Positions 23,812 to 34,559 of a stretch of DNA of 64,000 nucleotides are shown here, piece after piece. Each line of letters begins with the position of its first letter. Position 1 is the stretch's first letter. This DNA is from Sabethes cyaneus (taxonomy: Eukaryota > Arthropoda > Insecta > Diptera > Culicidae). The position numbers and the translations under genes are program-made. The stretch spans positions 32,764,847 through 32,828,846 of the forward strand of contig NC_071354.1 of the NCBI RefSeq assembly GCF_943734655.1, read 5' to 3'. The notes under the pieces were generated by a model. It searched no databases and was not told the DNA's origin. It worked only from the letters and a program-made list of their open reading frames with translations.

Positions 23812-23900
23812 GCGTTCAAAATCTTTCATTCTTTCGTGACGCTGGCTTAAATCCAAATTTTGGATTAATATCCTGCGGTAAGACGTAGTGCTACGTCAAA
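23812..23900 (+). repeat. GACGTAG-CTACGTC repeat (family D), copy 1
   Basis: TTAGCGTTCAAAATCTTTCA and TTCGTGACGCT are followed by GACGTAGTGCTACGTC (23882-23897). The same order occurs near 63388-63487 and, inverted, at 32216-32300. Confidence 0.65.
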
Positions 23901-23989
23901 ATGAAACCGAGAAGAGGTAAGACTTGTTAGAGAATAAGACGAAAAATGTCAGTCCTAATTTCAATCTTCGTGTCTATTTCGTGACCAAG

Positions 23990-24440
23990 TCCGGTTAGAA
24001 GTAAAACTTCAAGTTCAAATTAGTCCAAATTCAAGTCTAATTTATTTCCAATTTTAGGTTCAATTTTAAGTTCAATTTAAACTATTTTCAAGTCCAACTT
24101 TAAGTACACTTGCAATTCCAATATCAAGCCTAATTTCAAATGTAGTTTCTAGTCTAATCTCAAGTCCAATTTAAATTCAATTTGTGTCTAATTTCAAGTA
24201 TTATTTGAATGCCAATTGCTAGTCAAATTGTAACTTTAATTTCAAATACAATTTCAAGTATAATTAAATTCTGTTTTTAGTCAACTTTAATTTCAAGTAC
24301 GGTTCAATTTTGATTTTAAATCTAATTGCACCCGAAGGTGAGGAGTTTTCGGCCTAATCGACCAGTGGTTTTGTGATAAATAGTAATAGATTTGCCATCC
24401 TACGATTATTTCGTTTTTCCAGGCCAAGTCGTTCTTCTGA
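23990..24440. repeat. TTTCAAGTCCAA degenerate array plus conserved flank, copy 1
   Basis: Some 25 degenerate units of 12-14 bp (TTTCAAGTCTAA, CAATTTTAAGTT). The flank ATTGCACCCGAAGGTGAGGA, CCTAATCG and TTTTGTGATA also follows the array at 49070-49560, so the arrays are copies of one dispersed element. Another, inverted, is at 35640-35880. Confidence 0.7.
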
Positions 24441-24586
24441 AACCTCGGGTGCCCCACCTTTTGCTTATGTCTGGGCACGCTAGTAAACGTGGACACTGCT
24501 AGAAGAAGACTTGCGAGCAATTGGAGGTTTCGAATGAAGACTGCTAAAAATCGTCTTTGGCGGCAGGCTTGGCATGCACTTTTCGC

Positions 24587-24898
24587 TTCGATTTTGCTCT
24601 TTTGATTACTGCATCTCAGTCAAGCAAAATTTGAAAAAGTGGTGTATGGGGCATTTGTAGAACAAGTAATTGTCTACAATATTGCTGAAGAAAATAATGT
24701 TTAATCTTTTGTATTTACGGCGCTATAGGGCTGCAATGCCGTTGGTAGCAAAAAGAGCGCTCTATTTACTATACAAAAAGTAAAACATTTCTTTCTTCAG
24801 AACGATTGCAGATAATGACTAATTCTACAAATTTCCCATACACCACTTTTTCAAATTCTGCTTGGTTTAGGTGCAGTAATCAAATGTTCAAAATCGAG
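24587..24898. mobile_element. Palindromic MITE, about 130-bp arms
   Basis: The arms share CGATTTTG, TTTGATTACTGCA, TTGAAAAAGTGGTGTATGGG and CTGAAGAAA blocks in inverted order around a GC-richer centre (GGCGCTATAGGGCTGCAATG). The outer left flank (GGCGGCAGGCTTGG) has an inverted paralogue at 25690-25760. Confidence 0.75.
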
Positions 24899-24899
24899 G

Positions 24900-25690
24900 G
24901 TATGAAATGGAGAAGGCAAATGAGGAGCGTCCAATATAGCTCTAGCCTTCCCAAGCCCCTACCTAGCGCCTCCACGTGGCCATACCCGGTAATGCTCTAT
25001 TGAGTAGCCAAGCTAGGAGGTGCGATGGTGGGTTGTTCCCGACTGCCTGATCTCAAAACCGCGGTTTTGGGCAGCATGCGGAGCCACACGGCCTTGCTAA
25101 TAGGTAAGCCTAATATAAGTTATTTTAATTATTTTTTTCGCTTTAGCTTATGAAGCACGTCCTGTTATATAGTGAAAACTTTGGCCAAAACGAGTTTTAA
25201 TACTGTACATGGATATCAGAAGAAAAAAATTAAATCAATTATTGAAAGCACTTATGGAAACTCAAAGGATGCAACTCTATTCCATTCGAAGGACTGCTGG
25301 TGAGATTGTTCTAATTTTGCACATGTCATCATAATATCATATTATTAATATCATATATGAGGAAGGCTGGATGATGGTGTGGATTTTCAACCTGAATCCT
25401 TATGGTCTGAAGCAAATATGGCACTTCTCATTTCAAAACAAACAAATCATCACGTGGGTTAAAATTGGTACAGCGAAATTGATTATTACATGGAAGGATC
25501 CTAATGCTGGAAGGCGACTCTTCTAGCCCCGGAATGCGCACATGTACCTCTGCTTGTGGGTCCGCCCAATCCCTTTTGGCCCTTCTGTAACAGCATTAGT
25601 GAGAAATTCATTTGATAATCAAATTTGGATCTGCTGTAATTCTACCTACATACATTGGCAAGTCCTTGAAATGATGGTGGCTTTCCCATA
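24900..25690. other. No recognisable gene
   Basis: Non-coding sequence between the palindromic MITE and LINE remnants. GC-richer near 24945-25080. Nothing was identified. Confidence 0.4.
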
Positions 25691-25769
25691 CTACTACTAC
25701 TATTAGTAATCAAAAGCGCAAAACCGAAGCGAAGTGGGCGTACCAAGCCTGTTGGCGGTGTGCAAGACA

Positions 25770-26480
25770 ATGGTGTATGGAGACGAAGAATGAACATGAA
25801 TTCGCGCATCTCTGCGGCGAACCCAGTATTCAGAAAGTGGCTAAAGCTGAACGGTACGTTGGGAAGGATCTGTTGCTAGAATGCCGGTGTTGCAAGATCT
25901 GACGAGCACCGGGTGCTCGCGTAACTGGAGACCAGCTGCCATGGACCGAATTAGATGGAGGAATAACGTTGTAAAGCCTTTGTCATTGGTTGCTCTTCGC
26001 GATATTGAAGGAGCATTCGATAATACATCCTATAGCTCAATGCGTTCTGCATGGAATCGAGGGGCCAGAATAACTGAATTATCGAATGGATCGAGCTTCA
26101 AGATCGAGAAAATTGGGGGTTTTTACTCTGCGTCAGTTATTCAGACAAGTTTCGGAAGTAGAACTTTCAGACTCCATCATCTGTTTGTGGACTTTGAGGC
26201 GGCGTACAATTCAATCAAACGAAACGAGCTGCGACAGGTAACGTTAGAACATATTTTTTGTCGAAACTTATTACGCAGATTTGTGCGACGTTGGATGAGT
26301 CAAATTCGTGAGAATAGCGACCTCAGCTGCTTTCGCTACGTTGGATGAACTGCAGCAAGGGGATGCACTCTCTAACCTGCAATTCAACCTGCTATTGCCT
26401 TGGAAGCTACAATACGAAGAGCAAACGTGGAGCCCTTCATCTCAAACTTATATAATTGTAAAAAATTGCCCCATAGTAAG
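25770..26480 (+). pseudogene. Composite of LINE reverse-transcriptase remnants
   Basis: Three pieces follow each other. At 25780-25900 a frame reads WRRRMNMEFAHLCGEPSIQK VAKAER, like the C-terminal tail of endonuclease-type LINE proteins. At 25990-26080, VALRDIEGAFDNTSYSSMRS is the RT motif A of an R1/LOA-like element. From about 26150, LHHLFVDFEAAYNSIKRNEL is motif A of a different element, continuing in other frames to LQQGDALSNLQFNLLL (motif B) and EATIRRANVE at 26345-26430. Two motif A copies in a row mean at least two elements are fused. Stops and frameshifts are frequent. Confidence 0.75.
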
Positions 26481-26489
26481 ATGGGTAAT

Positions 26490-29400
26490 AAAATTGATCC
26501 TACAATTCATCTCCTCTGTACGCCAATCTGTTTCACAACATCTGCATTGCCAAGTTCATTTATTTCGCAAAAAATTTACAGTGATATTACTTTTTCGTTT
26601 ATCTCTATTCCAAATCCTAGGGGCAGCAAAAAACTCAAACACCCGGAAGCTTTCATAAGTACCAACCTAGGTACTACTGTAACATAAAACACATGTCAAT
26701 ATAGTTGAAGGCGTGAGCTCACTACAAAGAACACAGATTTCAGCAAAGCAATAGCTGCTCATGCCAATGCCAATCAAGATTTCAAAGATTTCTTGCACAC
26801 TTTTTACTCTCGCAATAAACCGTTTCGCGTGAAATTCGCCTTTGGTGGTGGTGATGGTGGTGTGGAAAAGCGGGTGGTGCGGTACCGTTGCAGGCTGCAA
26901 ATTGCTTGTGAAAAGCGTGTCGTTGCAATTTCTTTTGGAACGATAATTTTAATATTAAAACCGCCACTCTCCGCACCGCGCTTCGGCCACGGATGAGCTG
27001 CTGCCGTCCTGTCTTGCTTGCACCTTGCATCGTTGTCGGTGCACCATTGTTCCACAAAGAACCCAGTCGCTCTCCTTTGTCGACGCCGTCGTCGTAGTCG
27101 TCGCCAGGAGCGAGCAAGAAAAGCCACTTTTCGCGCTCGCTAGTTTTTTTTTGCTTGCCACGATTTGCAACTTCTCGTTTGCATGCTAGACGAAATTTTG
27201 GTTTGTTGTATGCCAAGCTTTTCACCGCGAGACACTGTGTTCTTGGCTCGTTTTTCTTTTTTTTTTTTTTTTTTGCTATTTAGACTCTTTAGCCAACGAA
27301 GAAGATGGAAAAATTGGTGCCTTTGTTCAAGTACCTAGTGGAAACCTACCAACAACGATGAAGAAGATGTTAGTGTGGTGGATGGTTGGATGGGTGTTTG
27401 TGAACGAAACTTGGGGCGGTGGATGGTTCAAAGGCAATAGCAGCCCGAGTGAGTGTTTATGCTGGCAGCCGAGGAAAATCTCCCGCGGGAGAAGAAACAT
27501 CCAATTTTCACAGCTGCATATATGCACAATAAGCAATGAAGATTTTGTGTTTTACGCTTGCGTTTTTTTGTTTTCGTTTGGTTCTACTGCTTCGGGTCGC
27601 GAAACTAACTGGTGTAAGTTGAGCAAGAACTTTCTCCTGAGTGGGGAATAATGAATTCGATGGGCTAGGTTTTAAACCTGGTGTGGGCGGTCGGGCGGTC
27701 TGGCTGGGGGAGGTGAACTGCTAACGAAACTATGGGAAACTTCGTTTCGGTTGAGCTAGATTTTAAAATACCCTAATTACAAGTACGGACGTTTGGTACT
27801 GTTATTATTATGCTTTTTTTTCCTGTTATATTAGAGGATCCAACAACTAATTAAGTTCCTCCACAACAACACATTTTCAGAAAGTAATTTTATTTTCATG
27901 ATGTCAGATTTGCAATTCAAGATCTAAATTAACTTTGACCCAGGTTAAAATCGAATTTGCAATCAGCTAACCTGAAAAAAGTACCCACACTTTCAGTAAC
28001 ACTTCAAAATTTTATTAAAACGAATTGAAAAAAATCAAATCCCAGTGAATATTTTCGACTCAAACCAATCCATTAGGCAGTTCTCCTTTAATGTATCAAA
28101 ATCAAAGCGTCTGCCAAGGTAACGAGGAAAACCGACCAGCAAAAAAAACAGCAGCAAAAGAGAAAACAATAAAAAAGGACTTTGCTGCTCGCTCGGGATG
28201 AAAAGGAAGGCCCGCTTGCTTCCGGACGGAGGAGCTACGACGAAAGGTATATTTCACTGATTGATTACCTTGAACATTACGCAACATTTTCTCTAGCCAG
28301 GCAGGGATGCTGAATGCTTCAGAATATACACACCGGATCAATGGCAGCAGCCGAACGAACAAAAAAGCAATCATTTTTATTTAGAACGAGCACAATACTA
28401 CCAGAAGGCAGGACAGCAGTAGGAGGAGTTTTCGACGATATAAAAAGCGATATTTAATTTCCATACTTTCATCTGTTCTCAGTTTTCATATCCCGCCGGA
28501 GCATGTCTTTCAGCAAAACGACGAAAAAGCGGAAAAATGTGAACCAGAATTACCGGAGAATGTTTCCAGGAATTATGTGTTGTTGTTATTGAGGAGAAAA
28601 ACCGCTGCAAAGTCTAATGGAGAATAAAAGCTTTGCTTCCCTTCTGGACAACAGTAACAACAACAGCAAAAAAAAAAAAGGATTTTCTCCACTGTTCATA
28701 AATTTCGATCCACTACTCTTGACGTGTGAACACGGGGCGTTGGGCGCTGGGCGGTGTTCGTCCATATCGAATTCTGATGCGAGGAGTGATCGCATCATAT
28801 ATACTGGGCGCTGCGTTGTTGGTCCGGTCCGGTAGGGCAATATATTTTTTTGTTTGTTCCTGTCCATCCATACATCGCACATACACGGTGTACGATGATG
28901 GCGATGATGGCCATCAACTTGGAGAGCGCATCTGCAGTCGACGGATTACTACAACGGACGGCAAGTGGCAGGAAAATTGATGCATCCCCGGGATATCTTT
29001 GTTTACTCATTTTTCAGCTTCATCAGTTTCCGTTTACACTGACGCGAACGAACGCGAAGGTCGGTAACTGGGGAAGGACGAGCCGGAACCGATGGTCGGT
29101 TACCGGCGAAGACATCACGACCAGCCACAGCTGGCCACAACGGCACAGCAAGTCGCAGTGTAAATTTGTTTTTAATTTCTTTCACGTTGGTAATTGTGTT
29201 TTGCCTGTGGTTTTCCTGCTGGTTTGCTATTTAATTTTCAATTTTGTTCCTTCGCTGCCCGAGCCCGAGGATTGGATGGTTGTGAAGGTGGATGAGGGCG
29301 GACGTACGGCTACCAAAGGATCAAGCGCGCGTACAGTTCGAATAGGATCGGACGCCCAAACGAACGACTTCGGCGGCTGGAAAATACTAAAACTTTGAGA

Positions 29401-31080
29401 ATCATGCTGCTGCCGCCCATGAGCGGAGGCGAAAAAGTGTTGTGTCAGCTGCCGGGAATGTCTGACTTGAAGTTATAATTTAATGGTCTTTGGCGGCGGT
29501 GTTCCGGTTTGAAAGTTGGCAACAACCCGGCAGGCTGGTAGGGTGAAACGAGCTTCAAAGATTTCATCACTAAAATTTTTAGAAAATGCAGATCTTCTTA
29601 GAAGATTTCACGTAAATCAGTTGCTTTTTAATTACTAGGTAATCAGCATGATTTACTGAATGGGAATTCGCTGAATCACCCTAACGGCTCGATCTGGACC
29701 GATTTGTCGATAGCAGGAGATTCAGCCGGAGCCTAGTTTTCCCGAAAGTAATAAATTGGGAACCACATTCTGTCGTTATTGCTTAGCTCGAGGGACGATG
29801 ACGACGACGGCGAGGAAAACGGTTTCTTTGTTCTCGGAGAAATACGCCTTTTCAGGCAACCAGTAATAGGCGGTCATAAATTGGCACATCTTATCGATGT
29901 TGCTTGCAATTGTTGGGCTTATGCCAGCGGAAAATCCACGAGAGGGTGATGATGGTTTTAAGCATTGGTTTTTAGATGATGTTAGTTTTTGTTAGTTGAA
30001 ATTATGAATTTAGGCGTGCTTTTCTATATGGATCCACAGGCTTTAGATTGTTTCTTGACAGTTTCCTTCATAAAACTGAAATATGCTATCTTTGTTCAAT
30101 TCTTTCTAATGTGGAAATAAATTTAAATTGGATTCAAATCGATACTGCGATACAACGCATCAAAAATCAGTTTTGCCACATGTCACGGAGCATTGTCATG
30201 AAGAAAGATATATTTATGTTTGTTTATATTGAAACCAAACGTTGGTGGAGAAAACAAATTGAAAACATAATACGCGTTTCTGAGTAATATAAACCCTAAA
30301 TCAAGAAGAATCGTTTTTCTCAATTTGCAGATTCTATTCTGCTTATTTGATGGAAGAAATAAAATTTTAATTTGATTTAGTGTCAATTTAGTGTTATCAA
30401 TGGTTAACAATGGTTAAAAACGTTTGGGGGCAAAATGACCAACCTGCCTCCATATAAAAATGAACCGCGTGTACGGTTAATGGCGTTCCAATTTTCCAAT
30501 TGTCCACGGTCATGACCGGCCGGTTTCAAAAGGAGCAGCGAATACATATCATCGAATCTATCATCGAAAAATAATGAAAAGCGACCAATAAAGTGCAAAG
30601 CATTGTTTGAACGCTTGCGAGGACACATTATGCGGACTTTATGGAGATATCCTTTGCTGTCGGGGGACGGTTTTGGGTGGAAAAAATGTTTCTCCTGTGG
30701 TAAGCGGTTACAGATATTAAATGCAATATTTAACGATGCCGATTTTCGCTTCCACACATATAAGAACCGATTTTTGATTGTTGCCATTCAATTCCATGAT
30801 CATGATGATTCATACGTTTTTAATCTGTTACATTATTGTGCTTAAGTTGAGAATATTATTGTAATGAAGTAATGAAAGATTTTGTATTATAATTACATCA
30901 TAATTTGTGTGGTATGCCTTCTTTATAAGACACTACAAAGCTTGCCTAAAGGAAACCTGACTTTCGGTTCCTTAATGTCATAAGTTCATCCTCGAGGATG
31001 CGCAAAATCACTAAAGCAAATTAAATTAAATATAGAATATTATATGTAGAATTTTGAAATCACGTCTGATTTGTGAGAAA
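26490..31080. other. Long unassigned stretch without recognised repeats or genes
   Basis: About 4.6 kb of mixed composition, less repetitive than its surroundings. Many overlapping frames occur (up to 182 codons at 28850-29398), but none shows protein-like character and they contradict each other across frames. A poly-T run lies at 27249-27272 and a GTCGTCGTAGTCG-type trinucleotide patch near 27080. It may be intronic or intergenic single-copy DNA. Confidence 0.5.
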
Positions 31081-31084
31081 TCGG

Positions 31085-31325
31085 ACAGCTGAGAACTAAC
31101 AGAGCCACCGGAAAGGACCGCCTCCCGGCAGAACTCCACAAAAATGTCGAGGAACTACCTGCAACAGCATTTTACTGAATAATTTCAAGAACTTGTAAGA
31201 AGGAGAAACTGCCGGACGAATCCAGAAATTTCGGGAGTACAACGCACCCACGCAACAGGTTTTCGTGGATTTCAGGTTAGCATACGATACAGTCAAGCGC
31301 GAACAGCTATGGCAGATAATGCGCT
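31085..31325 (+). pseudogene. LINE reverse-transcriptase fragment with internal deletion
   Basis: Reading with frameshifts gives LRTNRATGKDRLPAELHKN followed by FVDFRLAYDTVKREQLWQIM. These are the conserved region before the RT palm and motif A. About 100 codons that normally lie between them are missing. It is related to the 26150-26430 piece. Confidence 0.7.
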
Positions 31326-31588
31326 AGACACAAGGTTTTCGGGACAAACTGACGCGGCAGATAAAAGCTACAGAGTGACTTTTTTGACCAACGTTACTAA
31401 TTTTGGTTTTAGTGATGGCGTTTTGTCATCGGGTTTCTATCAAACTAGTTTATCTGCTGTGCAGTGTTGTGTTTAACCGTACTGTGATGTGTTGTAGTTC
31501 GACTAATATAACAAAAATCCACCGAAACAAACAATACAAAAATTGTTTAAAATACTGAAGGTTTTGGAGCGTCCTAGTAGAACTTTAG

Positions 31589-31648
31589 TTCGTAAACAGA
31601 CACTGATGAAGCCTGCAAGTCGTAGGCGAAATACGTATCTGTCGCGAA
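31589..31648 (+). ncRNA. Candidate hammerhead ribozyme (Penelope-like type)
   Basis: The core elements are in order. CTGATGA is at 31603-31609. A 6-bp stem II follows (GCCTGC at 31611-31616 with GTAGGC at 31622-31627, loop AAGTC). GAAA is at 31628-31631. A very short palindromic stem III (ATACGTAT) ends in TC at 31638-31639, the expected cleavage position. Stem I is GACA (31599-31602) with TGTC (31640-31643), extended by TTCG (31589-31592) with CGAA (31645-31648) across an internal loop. One extra A (31610) lies between the core and stem II. A weak stem III fits the minimal, possibly dimer-active hammerheads described from Penelope-like elements. Confidence 0.6.
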
Positions 31649-31720
31649 TAAATATAACTAGCAGAATATAATTCGAAAAGATTTTTTTAAATTTATTTTA
31701 GATAGTTTAAAATATTTTTA

Positions 31721-31758
31721 CCCTTATGAAGAGGAAATAAATCCTTGAAACGTTGGCC
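31721..31758 (+). ncRNA. Second, degenerate hammerhead-like motif
   Basis: CTTATGA (31723-31729), an imperfect GAGGA-TCCTT hairpin and GAAACGTTGG follow the first motif by about 110 nt. The core has at least one disabling change. It suggests a tandem arrangement of the terminal repeat. Confidence 0.3.
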
Positions 31759-31829
31759 TAGACAGCAGTTAAACTGGTTTCATAGAAACCCGATGATTAA
31801 ATCACTAAAACCAAAAGATGAACGCTATT

Positions 31830-32210
31830 TTGGAAAGGGAAGAAGTATCTGATGGAAAGAATGATTAATTGAATGAACTGAACAATTTCGATTTAAACCA
31901 AAAGTATATTGGGTTGTTCAACGGCAGGTGGAGCTTGTACACACGCTCTTTCAGTTGGTACCCGACTTGTTTTACTCATTAAACTACTGCCGCCTGTTTT
32001 ATTAAGTAGTCTAATAGCTTGATTCTGCCAATGCTATCATTCCCGTATACACACCACACACTCATACGCGACGATATTATTTTTGTATGACAGCTTTTTG
32101 TTTCTACCGCTGAGAGAATAGACCGTTATCTACGTGATCAGTGCGAAAGAAACAATCAATTAGTTATCGACAGTCCGGCAAGTCTCGCAATTAAACCACT
32201 ATTGGGTGTG
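31830..32210. other. No recognisable feature
   Basis: AT-rich non-coding DNA. Nothing was identified. Confidence 0.4.
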
Positions 32211-32215
32211 CTTTT

Positions 32216-32510
32216 GACGTAGGACTACGTCTTACGGGAAGGTTTGAGATAGGTTGTCATTCCAAAAAATCCTGCTAGAAAAGTGGTCTGGTTTTGAACG
32301 CTAATAGCTTAGCAGTTTCCAGATCGATTTTCAATATTCTTACTCCAATCGATCGAAAAATCTTCTTCGACCCAATTGCAGCAAAATATTGATTCTTGTT
32401 CAACTGGAAATCCTCGCTTCGTGACGCCATCATAGAATTTAGAAAAAATATTGACAAAGTCTCCCCGTCCTAACAGGTCGAAGATGCTTTGCGATGATTG
32501 AATCTGGACC
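32216..32510 (-). repeat. GACGTAG-CTACGTC repeat (family D), copy 2
   Basis: Starts with the perfect palindrome-like GACGTAGGACTACGTC (32216-32231). In - orientation it matches the 63180-63490 sequence (TTTTTTGGAATGACAACCTA, TAAGCTATTAGCGTTCAAAA, then AAAATCGAT). About 300 bp are shared, with divergence. Confidence 0.6.
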
Positions 32511-32804
32511 AATTCGATATCTGTGCTCGAAAGTAAACCACAACAAATAACATAGTCTCCTCAAAAGTCCCTTGTCCAATCAGATCGCAAATTCTTTAGG
32601 GCGAGACGATTAAACCTAGGCCAATTTGATTTCTGAATTGCAGGAAAGCATTAATTTGGGTTAACTTTGTAATTTTTATAATTTTGTTAAATTAGTTCCA
32701 AATGCGCGCAGAAATAACTCTGAAATCTATTGAGGTTTGAACGGATACAATGGTACTACTTTGATAAATGTTACATACAACACAACAAATATCTACACTC
32801 AAGT

Positions 32805-33165
32805 CGCTTTTTACGCGAAGGATACGTCCCGCGTAAATCAAAACCGCGTAAAAAAAACCGCGTAAATTCCGAAAATCGCGTAAAAACCGTGTAAATTCCA
32901 AAATTCGCGTAAAAAAAACCAAAATTTCGCGCAAAAAAAACTTTGCGGATTTCAACATTACGCGAAAAAATAAACGTTTTGAGCACATCCGCGTAAATTC
33001 CGAAAATCGCGTAAAAAAACCGCGTAAATTCCGAAATTCGCGTAAAAAACCGCGTAAATCCGAAATTCGCGTAAAAAAAAACGCGTAAATTCCGAAATTC
33101 GCGTAAAAATAGGCGCGAAAAAAAACAAACCGCGTAAAAAACGCGTGAAAACCGACTTCAGTGTA
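32805..33165. repeat. CGCGTAAA minisatellite
   Basis: Degenerate tandem units of about 26-32 bp built from CGCGTAAATTCCGAAAATCG and CGCGTAAAAAAAC. The long - strand frame of 159 codons (FFTRISEFTRF-like) is a product of the repeat. Confidence 0.8.
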
Positions 33166-33210
33166 TTTCAAAGAGACTTCACTTCATACACTATCACTTC
33201 AAAGAGACTT

Positions 33211-33331
33211 ACGTAGTCGTACGTCAAGTAACAGTTTGGGTTTTATTACACTCTTATGATGGCATCCGAAACTAACATTGGTCATGAAAACCCCAATAAG
33301 AGTACAATAAAACTCACATTGTTGCTTGGGT
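33211..33331. repeat. Foldback with CAAGTAACA/TGTTGCTTG ends
   Basis: CAAGTAACA (about 33223) and TGTTGCTTG (ending about 33331) are inverted, as are TTTTATTACACTCTTAT and ATAAGAGTACAATAAAA. A short MITE is likely. A variant D core, ACGTAGTCGTACGT, is at 33211-33224. Similar CAAGTAACA starts occur near 40549. Confidence 0.55.
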
Positions 33332-33483
33332 TGTGTCTTGTACAAAACCCCTCGGATTTTTTCTTCTTATAGATGCTCCATTTTTTTTTCTTTTTGGTCA
33401 CGTTCAATCTGGTTTGGGTCCCCTTTTTTCCCTTTTTTATTCCTTTTGTATCTTCCATTTTTTTCTGAAATTTAAGAAATCAA

Positions 33484-33528
33484 AGAACAGACCCTAATGA
33501 AGCCTGCAAGTCGTAGGCGAAATACGTA
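33484..33528 (+). ncRNA. Mutated hammerhead core interrupted by a transposon
   Basis: The sequence AAGCCTGCAAGTCGTAGGCG is identical to the stem II region at 31610-31628. It is preceded by CTAATGA, a G-to-A change in the invariant box. After GAAATACGTA the motif is broken by the 924-bp element. It resumes at 34453 with TATATGTCGTGAATAAA, matching TATCTGTCGCGAATAAA of the intact copy. Confidence 0.6.
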
Positions 33529-34452
33529 GGGGAGTGTCGTCATGATTGGGCCACGTTTTGGAATTCGCCCATTACTTTCGTTTCAAGAGGAATTTTGGAA
33601 ATCTAAATACATCGTGGCAAAGGTCTAAGAATAAGGTATATTTCCGGAAAGTTTTGAACTGATTGCTTGATAAATAAAAAAGTTATAGGCATTTACGTGA
33701 AGACAAAAAATGTTGTCAAAGTCGGGCCATGTTTTACAGATTGGGCCACCGCAGGAAATCTAAGACCTACGTGTTGAAATTCTATATAGAGGCATGAAAA
33801 GAATAAATTCCGTGAACAACGGTTCATATAGGTACAAATACCCTATTTTAAATTGCATTTTTGCGAAATTTTGGCGATCTTGTAAAATCAATATTGCTAC
33901 AATCGCCTTTTCCGAAGTGTACAACTACAATGAAAAAAAAAACGACAAAAATCTAGGTTTTTATCGTATTAATTTTGCTGTATTTCATCACATTTTACGT
34001 GACTGACATTCTCTAGCGATTATTGCGCTTCTGCGCTTAAAATTATGGTGGCCCAACCATGACTACTCAAGTGGCCCGACCTTTACAAATAACGTTTTTT
34101 TAGTATTTCACCTTAGCCTTGCGAAACACCTTACTGGAGGGGATTTTTCTATAGTCTTCGTATGTCGCACAACACACTTCATACATTTTCAAAATTTATC
34201 TCGATAATTGCATTTCATGAATCATTTCGTGAAGAAAAGTTCACAGCGCCTGGAAAACTTTTTTTGTAAAATTTAGTCACTGAATTCAGTACGGGTGTTT
34301 TGAATACACGATTGAAACTGATAATATTGTGAAAAGTTAGCTATCACAGTAAGAAGTTTTACAATGGTTGTATCATAGATATCATGAGTTACTAAAACTG
34401 TAAAATCGTGATGACCCGACTATAACAATGGCCCGACGATAACGACAAACCC
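33529..34452. mobile_element. 924-bp TA-flanked non-autonomous transposon (family T), copy 1
   Basis: The ends GGGGAGTGTCGTCATGATTG (33529) and, inverted, GGGTTTGTCGTTATCGTCGG (34452) are flanked by TA on both sides (33527-33528 and 34453-34454). The unoccupied site exists at 31636. The interior repeats TTGGGCCAC or GTCGGGCCA motifs near both ends and has no transposase. The paralogue at 61178-63891 is in the opposite orientation and carries an insertion. Confidence 0.88.
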
Positions 34453-34559
34453 TATATGTCGTGAATAAAATTGATAGTGAAAAAGTTCACTTTTCTTTGC
34501 TTTAATTTCAGGTTTCATATTCCACTAAGACGCTCCAAAAACGTCAGTCCTCTTTTCTC

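Larger units (their letters stand above)
31400..31820 (+). repeat. Penelope-like terminal repeat enclosed by inverted repeats
   Basis: Inverted arms of about 55 bp (TTTTGGTTTTAGTGAT, TCATCGGGTTTCTAT, AGTTTATCTGCTG) at 31400-31462 and 31761-31820 enclose one good and one weak hammerhead-like motif. Pseudo-LTRs in partly inverted arrangement, carrying hammerheads, are known for Penelope-like elements. No GIY-YIG or RT frame was found here. Confidence 0.5.

Noticed and set aside
28850..29398. 182-codon + frame
   Set aside because: No recognisable motif; - strand and other + frames are open in the same place, and its start is not ATG. It could be checked by RNA-seq, but I would not annotate it.
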